DNA of 64,000 nt from Byssochlamys sp. IMV 00236 (lineage: Eukaryota; Ascomycota; Eurotiomycetes; Eurotiales; Thermoascaceae): positions 62,001 through 126,000 of the forward strand of contig MSJH02000650.1 in the NCBI GenBank assembly GCA_001931875.2, in the 5' to 3' direction. Positions 1 to 10,815 of this stretch are shown piece after piece (positions within the stretch are counted from its first letter, which is position 1; the number at the start of each line of letters is the position of its first letter). Under the pieces are notes generated by a model. That model saw only the letters and a list, made by a program, of their open reading frames with translations. It did not search any database and was not told the origin of the DNA. A program made the position numbers and the translations under genes.

Positions 1-350
1 GTGTGGAGAAAAGGCCTCTCTTTTTATCTCAAGCGGCATCATGGACGACCTAATGATACGGCAGATGATAGCGGTGTTGACCGCTTGCATCCAATGTGCA
101 GCGTAGTTAGGGAGCAGAGGGGGATGGACAGCTCATTAGCAGCATCATGACTCACATCGAGCTATTATTGAAATACCCCCCTCGTTGTCCCTTCTCTCTG
201 ATGTTCGATCCTTGCGGGCATCTTTTGCGGAAACCCGTCACAGTTCTCCGATTGTGAGGACTGTTTACCACCACATCTTCTACGCATCTACTACTCTCCA
301 AATCCCGAAGCTACTGGCTGTCCTTGCTCTTCTTTTTACCAGATCTCACC
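1..350. other. Intergenic/5' flank
   Basis: No gene is supported here. The last 150 bases are pyrimidine-rich and probably form the 5' leader of the gene that starts at 351. Confidence 0.5.
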
Positions 351-1483
351 ATGTCTATGACAAGGAGACTGGCGCAGTTTGAACAGGGCAGGGAGCTGCC
401 GGGGAAGCCTATGGCCAAGGGCATTGAGCCGTCGAAGAAGGAGGAGGTCGTGCCTTGGCTGTGGGATTTCGCTTATCTCTACAAACCAGGTGGACTCAAC
501 AATCTGGACGATGGAAAGTCCAAGGATAGCGAGGTCAATGTTCAAAAGCAGAAAGCGGCCGAGGTAGGTATTCTGACAGACTGGAATGATCATACATGTG
601 CTGACCACTATACCAGGCCCAGAAGCCGGCCCCAGATTATTCGATCAAGTCCTGGAAGGCAGGTATCTCCTGCAGTGTCTGGTCAGTACCGGACATCTCG
701 ATGCATCCCATCTTCAGAAATGTGCCTTCATGTGTAAGTATCCACGATGAATCTATATAGTGCCATTTCCTAACATTGGGCTCCTGACAGGAAACTTTAT
801 ACGAGAGAGCAAACGAGACACGAGGCCAAATCACAGTGCGTGTGATCAACACCGTCTCGAGGCCGGCTCCAAATATGCAGCCTCGTGCTGTCTCTTCTAG
901 CACCACTGAGTGGCTCCCATATTCAGTGAGGGGCTCGCAGTATGGTGGAGAACAGCGCAAGCCCTCCAAACGGAATTTCATTTCTCGACTCTTCACACGG
1001 GTGAAGGAAAAGACGGAGTCATTGTAAGTTCACAACGACTCATAACTCACATGGTCAATGTACGGCTACTAACCCCTATACAGATATCACAATTATGCCT
1101 CTACTAGACGGATCCGCAAGCAACACAAGGACTACCATGACCGGGACGTCGAGGCGGCAGGGGAGCTGCTTGGGGAGAGCTTCGAGGAGGATGTGCCAGA
1201 CATCCAGCCACAACCCGAGCGCCTCGAGGAATCCTTTCATTCTGCCCAGAGACAAACGTCCCAAGGGTACAGTCGATTGGCTCCCCAGAGCTTCCCAACG
1301 CCAGACCTGTCGTCGCCCGAGACTGTGCCTCCGCCATATCATTCAGCATGCGAGATCCCGCCACCACCACAGTACTCTCCCTCCAGCACGGCTCTACCTC
1401 TCCAGGAACCCTCACCAAAGCCTACTATTACCAATTTGGTATCGAAAGTATGGTCCTGGATCTGGGGGCGTCGTGCATCTTGA
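351..1483 (+). CDS. Uncharacterised fungal protein with PPPY motif
   Basis: Four exons: 351-563, 617-733, 791-1023 and 1084-1483, giving 963 nt and 320 aa. Each intron (53, 57 and 60 nt) has a GT donor and CAG acceptor, and the phases join cleanly. The start is the first ATG in frame (MSMTRRLAQFEQG). I recognise no domain. The N-terminal half carries a Trp/Tyr-rich stretch (VVPWLWDFAYLYKPGG, about residues 30-45). The middle is basic (RKPSKRNFISRLFTRVKEK). The C-terminus is Pro-rich with PPPY, a motif that in known proteins binds WW domains such as those of Rsp5-type ubiquitin ligases, and it ends in a Trp-rich tail (VWSWIWGRRAS). A Rsp5 link is inference only. The sequence looks soluble, without a signal peptide or membrane segment. 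Confidence 0.7.
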
Positions 1484-2486
1484 AGTCGCCTTGGAGCACA
1501 ATACTCCCCTCCGAACTAATTCACCTCTTGTTTACGAAACTCATGACCTATTCACTACAAATCTACGTATATATGTGTCGATCAACCTGTAATACAGGTG
1601 TGTGGTATACGACCGGAAGGACCGCGACATACGACGACGGTCTTGGAAGGAATAACGATGACACGCAGACAGCATATATCTAATATCTGACCACCAGTCA
1701 ATCATGGTTCACGGTTCATGATGGTATCCATTGCTATGCCATCCTATATGATACAAGGTCAACCAGCTAGGAATTGATATGGTGGCGACGAGTAGTGACA
1801 CTCCGGGCCAACTACAGCACCAATTTTGTGCTACGGGGTTTGGCCCTTGGAGGGTTATTATACTAGGACTATAGGCTTGCATCGCTGAACAAGCCCGGAA
1901 AGGTTCTTGTGTATAGATATGGTCTGTTGAGCGGTGGCAGATCATCCTGGGTAGAAATGACTTTCCTTTGTAGAATGTTGCCTAGGATCGTTCATTGAGA
2001 ATGCGATTACGAGTTTCCTATGTCGTAAGAGATCTTCTCCAGTCAGCCAAAACGTGAATAAACCACTGCCAAATAGAATTCCAAATAGAGATGTGGCCTT
2101 CTGTCATTCAGGTCATATTTTGAACAATGTTAGGCCTTCTTTGATGCCCGAGATAACATCGGGATGACTTTCGGCTTCGATGCCGACGTAATTGCCGATC
2201 ACGTGACGAGGACCGATTCCGTCTCCGTAGAAAGTCTTTCGACTTGCAACCACAGCACAGCACGCAGCCTTCCATCCCCAGGCGACACGCCCCTGTGCAT
2301 CGACTTTTGACTCAGTAGCATCGAGACGACGCTGGAAACTGTCTTCCAGGCGTGTCTCTCACTATCAAAGAAGGGTTCGCTAGCCAGACCCGGGTCCGTC
2401 CTGCCGCTCTAACGAAACAAAGTGACCAACCACCCCATCCGTACTCGTACTGTGCTTCGTCGCGTTCTGTCCGATATTCTGTCACC
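1484..2486. other. Intergenic, 1.0 kb
   Basis: Holds the 3' flank of the upstream gene and the promoter and leader of the splicing-factor gene. Short ORFs here are poorly coding. I see no RNA gene or repeat. Confidence 0.5.
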
Positions 2487-4385
2487 ATGTCAGGTCTTGA
2501 CGTTGAAGCTCTTCTCGAATCTGCAGCAGCTCCCTCAGTTCAGGAATCGCGAGATTCCCGCGATCGCGATGACCATTCCAGAGCCGACCCCAGTGACCGC
2601 AAGGACCGCGATCGTTCTCGGGACAGAGATCGCCGACGACGAGACCGCAGTCGCGATCGCCGACGTGAACGAGATGCCGATGGAGACGAGGAAATGAAGA
2701 GTCCGAGAAGCGAGCATGGCAGTGCTAACGGAAGCCATAGAAGCAGAAAGAGGAGCAGGAGCCGCGACAGCGACCGACGCCGCGCTCGCCGCGACCGTGA
2801 TGACTACCGCTCTGGGGGTGACTATTACCGTGGTGGAGGACGTGCTCGTACTCGCTCTCGCTCCCCTCGTGATGACCGTTACTACCGTCCTTCAGGACGT
2901 TCGCGGAGAGATGACCGTGACGATGATAGGCGCCGTCGAGACCGTGACCGTAAACGCAGCCCTAGTCCACGGCGTCGTAGCAGGACTCCAGCAGAACCTC
3001 AACTTACCGAGGATGAGCGTGACAGACGTACCGTCTTTGTGCAGCAGTTGGCCGCTCGTCTCAGGACTAAAGAGCTAATTGCCTTCTTTGAGAAGGTTGG
3101 GCCTGTGAAGGAAGCTCAGATCGTTAAGGATCGTGTGAGCGGGCGCTCTAAGGGGTAAGTTCTTAATTTCGCGTCAATCACATGGTATTCATACGACTAA
3201 CATGATCTCTATAGTGTGGGCTATGTCGAATTTAAAGACGAAGAATCAGTTCCCCTTGCTATCCAGCTTACCGGCCAGAAGCTTCTAGGGATCCCTATTA
3301 TTGCACAATTGACCGAAGCCGAAAAGAACCGACAAGCTCGCAATCCCACTGTCAGCGGCAACCATAACTCTATTCCGTTCCATAGATTATATGTTGGTAA
3401 TATTCATTTCAGTATCACTGAGAGTGATCTGCAGAACGTTTTTGAACCTTTCGGTGAGCTCGAATTTGTCCAACTACAGAAGGACGAGACCGGACGCAGC
3501 AGAGGATATGGATTTGTCCAGTAGGTTCAATCCGTTCTTCCTCATACATGAGAACAATACTAACAATATATCACAGGTTCCGTGACCCTAACCAAGCTCG
3601 TGAGGCCCTGGAGAAGATGAATGGCTTTGATCTTGCTGGTCGACCGATTCGTGTTGGCCTTGGCAACGATAAGTTCACCCCTGAATCGACCGCGAACCTT
3701 TTACAGCGTTTCCAAGGCCAGGGCGCAAACCAACCAAGTTACCAGGGTTCATTATTCTCTGGCCAAGGAGGCCGCGGTGTTCACGCTGGCGGTGCCGGTG
3801 GCAACTTCGATCGTGCAGGTGGCAGAGACGACAAGGGTACAAGCGGCGCCAGTGCTCTGGATGACACGGATGTTGCTGGTGTGAACTTCAACAACTATAG
3901 CAGAGATGCATTGATGAGGAAACTTGCCAGAACAGATGAGCCTGAACCCTCCGCCGATGAGAAAGCAAAGATTCTCAAACCGAAGACCGAGACCAAGCCA
4001 TTGCCTGTCAATGTCAACATGGCGAGCAGATGTGTGTTGCTGCGTAATATGTTTGACCCTGCCGAGTAAGTTCACTTTGCCCATTGGTCGTCAATTGCTA
4101 GGTAGGATGTGCTAACATTTCAACAGGGAAGAAGGTGAAAGCTGGGTCAAGGAGCTGGAGGATGACGTCCGCGCTGAGTGTGAAGAAAAATATGGCCACG
4201 TTGTTCACATTGCTCTAGATCCTCATTCGCAGGGCGATATCTACCTCAAATTCGACCGAGTCCAGGGTGGCGAGAATGCCATCAAGGGCCTCAACGGCCG
4301 TTTCTTTGGTGGTCGCCAGATTACCGCTCAACCTGTCGTCGACGCTGTGTACAGCAGTCTTTTTTCCCGGACAAAGGCGATCTAG
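2487..4385 (+). CDS. rsd1: RBM39/Rsd1-type splicing factor (CC1-like), RS domain + 3 RRMs
   Basis: Four exons: 2487-3154, 3215-3520, 3577-4065 and 4127-4385 (573 aa). The ATG lies in a good context (gtcaccATG); upstream in-frame codons lack an ATG. The order is an N-terminal Arg/Ser/Asp-rich RS-like domain (about 20-185), RRM1 (about 195-275, [11 protein letters not shown] start, GVGYVEF RNP1), RRM2 (about 300-380, LYVGNI RNP2, [12 protein letters not shown]1), a Gly-rich linker, and a C-terminal RRM3 of the U2AF-homology type. RRM3 ends in RFFGGR, matching the R-x-F signature that binds tryptophan-containing ligand motifs. Family members (human RBM39/CAPER, S. pombe Rsd1) act in nuclear pre-mRNA splicing with U2AF. 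Introns 1 and 2 interrupt the RNP1 regions of RRM1 and RRM2. The family call is firm; the exact C-terminus is slightly less certain. Confidence 0.93.
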
Positions 4386-5819
4386 AAGATCGGCAACGCC
4401 GATACGGTGAGTGTTTTTCTGACTGTGTCTTAGGCGCAGTTCGTGGCAGCGGAAGTCCACTCAACTTTTGTCTGTCTACGTGGACCAAGTGCTTTGATGA
4501 CACTACCCGTGGTAGGTGCCATTACTCCAAACATCTTGTACATTCATGATTATGTGATGGCCGAAAGGCTACAAGACAAATGATGTGTTTATAGGAGCCT
4601 TCTAAATAGCGTTTATCGTGGATATGTATATCAAATGAGAGTCAAACCACCCGTTCAGTAGTTTCAGAATCTGCCTTCCGTTTCAGGTATATGTTAGGTT
4701 TCCAAGGTCGTTCCGTAACCCGGCAAGCTGCTGTAGTTTGTCCTACCTTATTCCCCCCCACTTGTCCTACATCTGCGAAACGCTAAGTTGGCTGTCGTTC
4801 CCTACATGTGAGCCTCCTAAGCGAATGTCCAATGTCAACCGCTTCAAGGAGGACCACATTACCTGTGATCTCTGCAGTGCTGCAACTTATTTCCGCATAT
4901 ACACGTCGTACTTGCTTCCGCAGCAACTACCTGTAAGAAACCGCTTTGTCTCAAAGAACTGATTAGACATTGCATATTAGGTCTCAAAGTCTCTTCGGAC
5001 GCTGGCATACCCGCATAAGCCCGCTTATCGTCCCCGTCTTTCTCTTTGAGAGTGGAGGCAATGTGCATATCCAGATTTGTTCGCTTCTTTGTCTGCTAGA
5101 TTCGGGCCTATGTAGAGGTTACTTGCATATGGCCACGACTGGAAGAAGATGGAATCCGCGATGATACAAACGTACCCTACACGATCTCATCTTTTCGAAC
5201 TAAGCTTAAATACGAGAGGTATCTGTCATTGGAAGATAGGATTTCTGTTCTCTGTGTCTCCACTGCCATGTTGAGATTATATATATCTGTGTGTGATTTG
5301 ATACTTTTCTCTCTTTCTTTTTGTTCTTGCAGAGCGTTATTATCGACCCCTTCCTTGGATGCGTCGGCCCAGGAGTGAGCCTATATAGTATAGTTAACAC
5401 TCTATTATCCTTTCTCATTCCTCCTGACATGGAACCGTTTTCGTTGCCAATGACCAGACGCGTTATATAACTACGAACATTTTGTATAAATTGTCCGCGA
5501 CTTTATCAAGCAGACTCAAGGAATTTTGCTAAGTTTGAGTCAACTTCTTGAATTCCATTGGATGATACTTGGAAAGTTCATACTCTTGAAATTAGAGAAA
5601 CGCTGTTTTCATCCTAGCCTGTATTGACTTGTACACGTCGACTCTGACAATCGCTAATATTTGAGTACGCAGATCGATTCGTTGCTCTCAAGGTCATTCC
5701 CTGGTGCGGTTGCGATTTGGTAGCAGCCATTCATCACGAACTACTACACTCTCCACCGAGCGACCAACTATTCCTCTGATATGGGTGGTTAGCTCGGACT
5801 CCGATATACCTTCGCTGAA

Positions 5820-6451
5820 CACGCGCCTCAATATATATCGTTGCTGCTTGTCTCGTATATACAGGAACTTTGTCTCTTCCCCATGCCAATGACGCAGAAC
5901 GTATTGTTCTCTTTTCTCGCAGAATAATACCAGGACTGGCGTCCGTCAATCCAATCCATAAGTACCTAGACTTGACCCCAAAGATCGAAATCGCCGAAAC
6001 CCATCAACAGGAGCAGAACCATAGAGACCCGGGTAAGTTATCTCCTTATTCATTCCCAGCTACTGCGCTCGGAATGGGGAGCTTTTCATATAGCAAAAAA
6101 GGTTCCTAATCATAAGTTATTCGATAGGGAACAACTAGCCGAAATCGCACTGCCTCAACATCTATCGCAGGTGTTGATCTTTGTCGGGTCTCTGAGCTGA
6201 AACTTTCGATCCATTGGCCTGATTCTATCCCCTTCTTGAACAGTTCTGGGCCATCGTCACGAATCCTGTCGAGGCATTCTTGAAGTATAAATATGTCCAA
6301 TGGCTCGAGAGGAGCTTGGAAATTTATGAGACCCGTTCCTCACAATTACAACAATTCCACATTCGAGGCTAGATGACAAAATCCAACTTCTCGACTCTCT
6401 CACCTGAGAAATATCCTACTGGACCCGAGCTCTCCTAGACCACAAAGCTAG
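5820..6451 (+). pseudogene. Decayed copy A of the coiled-coil gene at 8496-9917
   Basis: Several blocks align collinearly with the intact gene. TTGTCTCG, then a diverged 6 bp, then CAGGAACTTTG at 5850-5874 matches 9092-9118. The stretch from about 6215 to 6300 resembles 9608-9710. CACCTG at 6401 through tcctagaccacaaagctag at 6433-6451 matches 9870-9917, including 19 identical bases that carry the gene's stop codon. The copy is about 630 bp against about 860 bp for the matching part of the gene, so it has deletions, and its reading frame is broken throughout. The alignment was done by eye; the 5' limit is unclear. Confidence 0.6.
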
Positions 6452-6649
6452 ATTTCCATCAGAGCGATGGAATTGACCGGGTGTGTCTCTCGGGGTCTGC
6501 CTCTTCCACATCAAAGACCCCGGTAGTAGTTGGATGTGTCAACGCCTAGCCATTTGTTACATCGAGACAATGGCAGAATCTTCAACTACCTGGATCGGCG
6601 GCTGTGCCTCTCTCACCCACTTGGAAGCTCTATGGTCACCAATATCACT

Positions 6650-6870
6650 TGCATTACGAAGGTATAGTGTCCCGAGAACAGTCATCGCCAGCTGATATGA
6701 TGAATGGCAGTACTTATGATGTTGCGTTCGGCCAAGCACTGTACATGCAAACTCCCCGAACGTCAGGAAAGGATAGCAGAGCCGAACAAAGGGTCAGAGG
6801 CTTCGTGGATACTATCAGAGCATAGCTACCGAAGGACAAGTTCCAAATATTGCCGTCCAGATCCTAGTGC
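6650..6870 (+). pseudogene. Decayed copy B (fragment) of the coiled-coil gene
   Basis: From TTCGGCCAAG at 6727 the sequence follows 9132-9210 of the intact gene. The conserved peptide shadow is VHAN-P-VRK, followed by CAAAGGGTCA. A small insertion, frame changes and an in-frame stop interrupt it. Upstream, CACTTGCATTACGAAGGTAT (about 6650) resembles CACCTCGATTACAATCGTAT (9061). It lies about 200 bp downstream of copy A in the same orientation. The 3' end of this copy could not be followed. Confidence 0.55.
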
Positions 6871-7707
6871 GCTGGATAAATATAAATACAACAAATGGAG
6901 AAAGATCTCTCCAGATGCACGCAAACCATGAGTTTGGCGGAACGCTTCATGTCACAATTATCTAGTACGACGAGTTCAGCAGAGTCCAATTTCCGATCTT
7001 TTACTCCGCATTCTAGAGATTGCAATTTTTCACTTTATATCTAGCTATTCTGACAGAGAGCCGGAAACAGAAACCTTGGTATATCGATTTATGAACCATA
7101 CTGGAATAGATAAGGCCGACAGGTCCACATATGTTTAGCAAATCGGCTCGTAAATGTATCATATTGTATTCATTTATGGAAAAATGAAACGAGGCCGCAA
7201 CTGGGATTGTGAACAGACGTGGCTAAGTATCTCGAATTGTTGAAACATAAAGACAATCAATAGTCGATGGACAAAGGAGGGGAACCCAGTTGAGACGATG
7301 ACGATCTATCCTCCAGTATGGATCCCACATACTTGCATCCACTAAGGGCTGCCAGTAGTCTAGCATCCCTAACCTACAAGTTGCTGGGCTCAGGTAGAAG
7401 TTGGTTATTCAGTCTTCGGTCAAAGTGCCCCGGTGGATAAAGGTCAATGCATGAACGATGGAAGATAGATAGTGCGTGAAATCCAGTGTCTCGTAAAGAA
7501 GAAAAAAAAGGCCGAACGTCTATCACTGCGGATCCGGAATCCAGAGCCAGGAACTGTCTCGACATTTATGATCTCTCATCTTGGAACCTAAGTAATGTCT
7601 TTTCTGTTAGAGAAAAGTATCTATATTTTCCAGAAACAAGATATAACATGGGAAAGCTTATTCTTGCACAGCATACACACCTTATTATGAGTTGGAACTG
7701 GAGATAG

Positions 7708-7953
7708 CTCAACTCGGTCACAGCTTATTCGCCAGAGGCTCAACGGCAAAGCTCTCAAGGTTCAAAAACATGCCTGGCGACATCCAGTGCGACGGCATTC
7801 GAAGATATTAAGCCTTGCTCTTCTCTATGGAGCGTGGTTTCCAAGGAGGATCTGATATCTGTGCATTTGACACCTCCGGCTGCATTTCAACTGACGGAAT
7901 CCATCCTCTTCAAACCAAGATATCGTCACGATGGAACCAGGAAGAAGGTATAA
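7708..7953 (+). pseudogene. Orphan exon-like open stretch
   Basis: Eighty-one sense codons run open from just after a TAG to a TAA, with no ATG in frame. The conceptual protein looks compositionally real (for example FEDIKPCSSLWSVVSKED). The last codons contain AAGgtataa, which resembles a splice donor. I do not recognise the family. It is not alignable by eye to the neighbouring coiled-coil gene, so it may be a remnant of another gene. Weak evidence. Confidence 0.25.
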
Positions 7954-8495
7954 ATGAAAGTAGATCATTATAATCAGCATGATATCCAAGCATGCATTTG
8001 GTGAACATTTTCGCAGGAGAAACCAGCCTTCTGATATACTAATAACCTGAATATAAAGAGTCTAAATACTTACATACAGACTTCTTTATGGACCGAGAGG
8101 TAGAGCAGCCCATATTGCAACCAAACCCCAAGAAGGAGCCGTGCATTCTGTGACACAAACTTCTCAGTATACCTTGCGCATGAAGCATAGACAAGGAATG
8201 TTTGCTGCATAAAGGCCAGGTGGAGTAGGAACACAATAAAGCCTCATTACGAGCTTTCTCACGAGGCTTTAGAGTAAACTCACTGCCCAGCTCTTCCTTT
8301 GTCAGTTAGATGTGCAAATGCACGCGTATAATGGCGCTAATGGACGCGTACCAGAGCGTAAAAGTGAGCGCAGACTTCAAAATATCCCCTGCTTTTAAGA
8401 TTCTCCTTGACATATCATCGCAATTCTTCGTCACCTCGTTCTTCAACCTTCAACCTTAAGCTATCGTCTTAGAGTATCGGTATACGCTGTATACG

Positions 8496-9917
8496 ATGCA
8501 GTCATCATGCGGTTCTCCTCACCTGCCGGTTCCATTGACACCTAGTCGGAACCAGTTTCTGGGAAGCCCTGGTCCGACTATTCCTCAAACTCCCAGACAG
8601 TACGGTGTGATGGTTCGTGACTACGAACAGCTGCAAGGTACACATCAAGCAACGCTGCGGCAGCTTGAACAAGCACAAATCGAACTCGATGATGCTCGGA
8701 AAACGATCAGAAGGAACAACGACACCATTCGTCGTCTCCAGAGTCAGATCTCCGAGCTCGAGGAAACCATCCAGAGACAGAAGATCACCATTAGCAATCA
8801 GAGCAAGACTATATCTGATCCAAAGTCGAAGCGTCCAGCAAGTGTTCCGATGACCCCCCTTCGTCATGGATCTCAAGAGAGCCCATTTGGGAATGTTAGA
8901 GGACAGCCTTCGATTTTCGACCAGACTCCCCCGAAATTTGAACTCCCAGTGGACGCTCCGACCTCTGGTGGGAGTACGGGTTCAGCGGCACATCAGCAAC
9001 TGAGGCTTTCACCGGCACCTGATGGTGCAACTTCGTTCATGAGCACTCACTCCTTTCCGCACCTCGATTACAATCGTATTTCTACTGGATTTGTCTCGAG
9101 ATTTCAGGAACTTTGGCGGAAATCTGAGGTTTTCGGCCAAGTTCATGCAAACTTGCCGGACGTCAGAAAGGACAGCAAAGTTGATCAAAGGGTCAAAAAC
9201 TATCTGATGGTCATTTCCGACACTCACGGTGCATTCAACCTGCTAGGTACCGATGACACCCGCTTCCACCTGGTTGCTAAAGCAATCAACTTCTACCTCG
9301 TGCGTGAAGTGCTCAAGATTACCGTCGTGAAGGGGTTCGATTCAGTGACCGACTCCGAGATTGGTCAGATCAAGAAGCAACTGTTCCCAGGTAGCAGACA
9401 ATACTTTGAGGTAGTAGAGAAGGATGACTGACTGGTATCTGTAGACACCCCCGTGACCGTGAGGAACATGATGCATATTGCAACAGCGAATCAGGTGAAT
9501 AACGTCAAACGGAAGGCTGGGTTCTCAGAGTTTACACGAAGGCGCATCAACGAGCGCACTGAGAAGCTGTGGCAGCTTATCGGACCCCTTACCTACGAAG
9601 GAGGTCCTAATGCCTGGTCTGACCTTTTCAATATTGTGTCAGAAGCCCACGGTCTGTCGCTGGATATGTTCTCGGCACTGTTTGAATATAAACTGGAGTT
9701 CCCAGTGAACAACGACACTTTTGACCAAACAACAATGGTTAATCGGGACACAGTCATGAAAGGAGATCCAGCTGTTTTAATGAGAAATGGAGCGCGCGTT
9801 AGGCTTGGGATCACGCCCATAATAAAGATGCGGCACAATTCTGGTTCTTCATCGCAGATCCAGCTCATTCACCTGGGCAATGTTCTTCTGAAGCCAGCTC
9901 CTAGACCACAAAGCTAG
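8496..9917 (+). CDS. Uncharacterised coiled-coil protein
   Basis: Two exons: 8496-9390 and 9445-9917 (455 aa), joined by a 54-nt intron (donor CCCAG/gtagca, acceptor ctgtag). Splicing removes a TGA and keeps the frame (..LFPD-TPVTVRN..). The N-terminus is Pro/Thr-rich (SPGPTIPQTPRQYG). Residues about 40-110 form a strong heptad-like coiled coil (RDYEQLQGTHQATLRQLEQA onward). A Ser/Thr/Pro-rich linker follows. The C-terminal half (about 185-450) looks globular, with GFVSRFQELWRKSEVFGQ and FYLVREVLKITVVKGF as recognisable blocks. I do not recognise the domain and give no function. The coiled coil suggests self-association (inference). Two decayed copies lie 2-2.7 kb upstream, so this is the surviving member of a local tandem family. 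Confidence 0.75.
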
Positions 9918-10815
9918 GCTTACTTGTTTAACAGAAGAACGATGTTGTTTAAATCAAGTTATCTTTTCTTTTCTTCAATGTCAGATCTCGGCCGATAGAT
10001 GATAACAATGTAAACTGAATATCCCATAACCTATGCCAAACATTCTGAAGGCCTTCATATGCATCTGAATAGATGCTTGAGGGATAAAAGTGCTATTTCC
10101 TTTCTCGGGCCTTTGTGCCTTTTTGCTCTATCGCAGCGTGACGAGACTACATGTTGTTTCACTTGTATTGTGGTATTAGTTAGTTACTGCTGTATTATGC
10201 AAGCAGAGGGCACCAGATCACATATTAGTAGGATTTTCATTCTCACAAAGATCAATATGATTACTCCATTACAGCGGTGCGACTTGTTGGCAGATTGTAT
10301 CAAATGCGCATGTGAGGACCTTTCGATAGGCAGAAACTTACTACTTCCCAGATCTGGTTGGCTCTGCAATTCAAACAGAGCCAATTAAAAAGGAACAATT
10401 CCACTATGATCTTTAGTTCTGTTGGATGGTATCATTGCGCAACGGCCTCGGATAACTTGGTGAACGGCAAATATCACGGAAAAGGACGAACCAAACCTGG
10501 CGGAAGGCAACCTTCCCGGCCAGCGAAAAGTGGCTGGGCTCAACATCTGGAATATTCCCCTTTAACACCCACTGTGCTGTGTGGTCTCGAGTTCGTTACA
10601 CTGGAAGACAAAGGACTTCCGCTTATCAACTGTTCCGTTTTCCCTCTGTGCTACTCAAGTTTGAATAACTACTCAGAGAGCAGACAGCGCTCGGGCCATT
10701 GCCAGTCCGCAAGTTCGACCTGCTCAACCCCCGTCGCAAGGCTTTGGAAAAGCCGAAAACTCCCTCTTTCAGACTACGGAATCATCAACCTCACGCGCTC
10801 AATGATCATATCTTC
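9918..10815. other. Intergenic, 0.9 kb
   Basis: Holds the 3' flank of the coiled-coil gene and the upstream region of the PP2C gene. Short ORFs at 10059-10388 and 10358-10819 have no recognisable homology and are probably noncoding. Confidence 0.5.

Larger units (their letters stand above)
4386..8495. other. Gene-poor 4.1 kb tract with decayed gene copies
   Basis: No intact gene is supported. The stretch holds two partial decayed copies of the gene at 8496-9917 (entered separately as pseudogenes) and an open stretch at 7708-7953 that looks like an orphan exon. Stops occur in all frames elsewhere. The last 200 bases are the probable promoter of the coiled-coil gene. I found no inverted-repeat ends or transposase remnant that would explain the decay. 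Confidence 0.6.

Noticed and set aside
5672..5779. Short stretch reading RFVALKVIPWCG, reminiscent of a protein kinase N-lobe
   Set aside because: Only 35 codons, no other kinase motif nearby, and it lies next to decayed copy A; chance is likely.
4386..8495. Transposon or biosynthetic-cluster remnant
   Set aside because: No terminal repeats, transposase or backbone-enzyme motifs were seen; decayed copies of the adjacent gene explain part of the tract.
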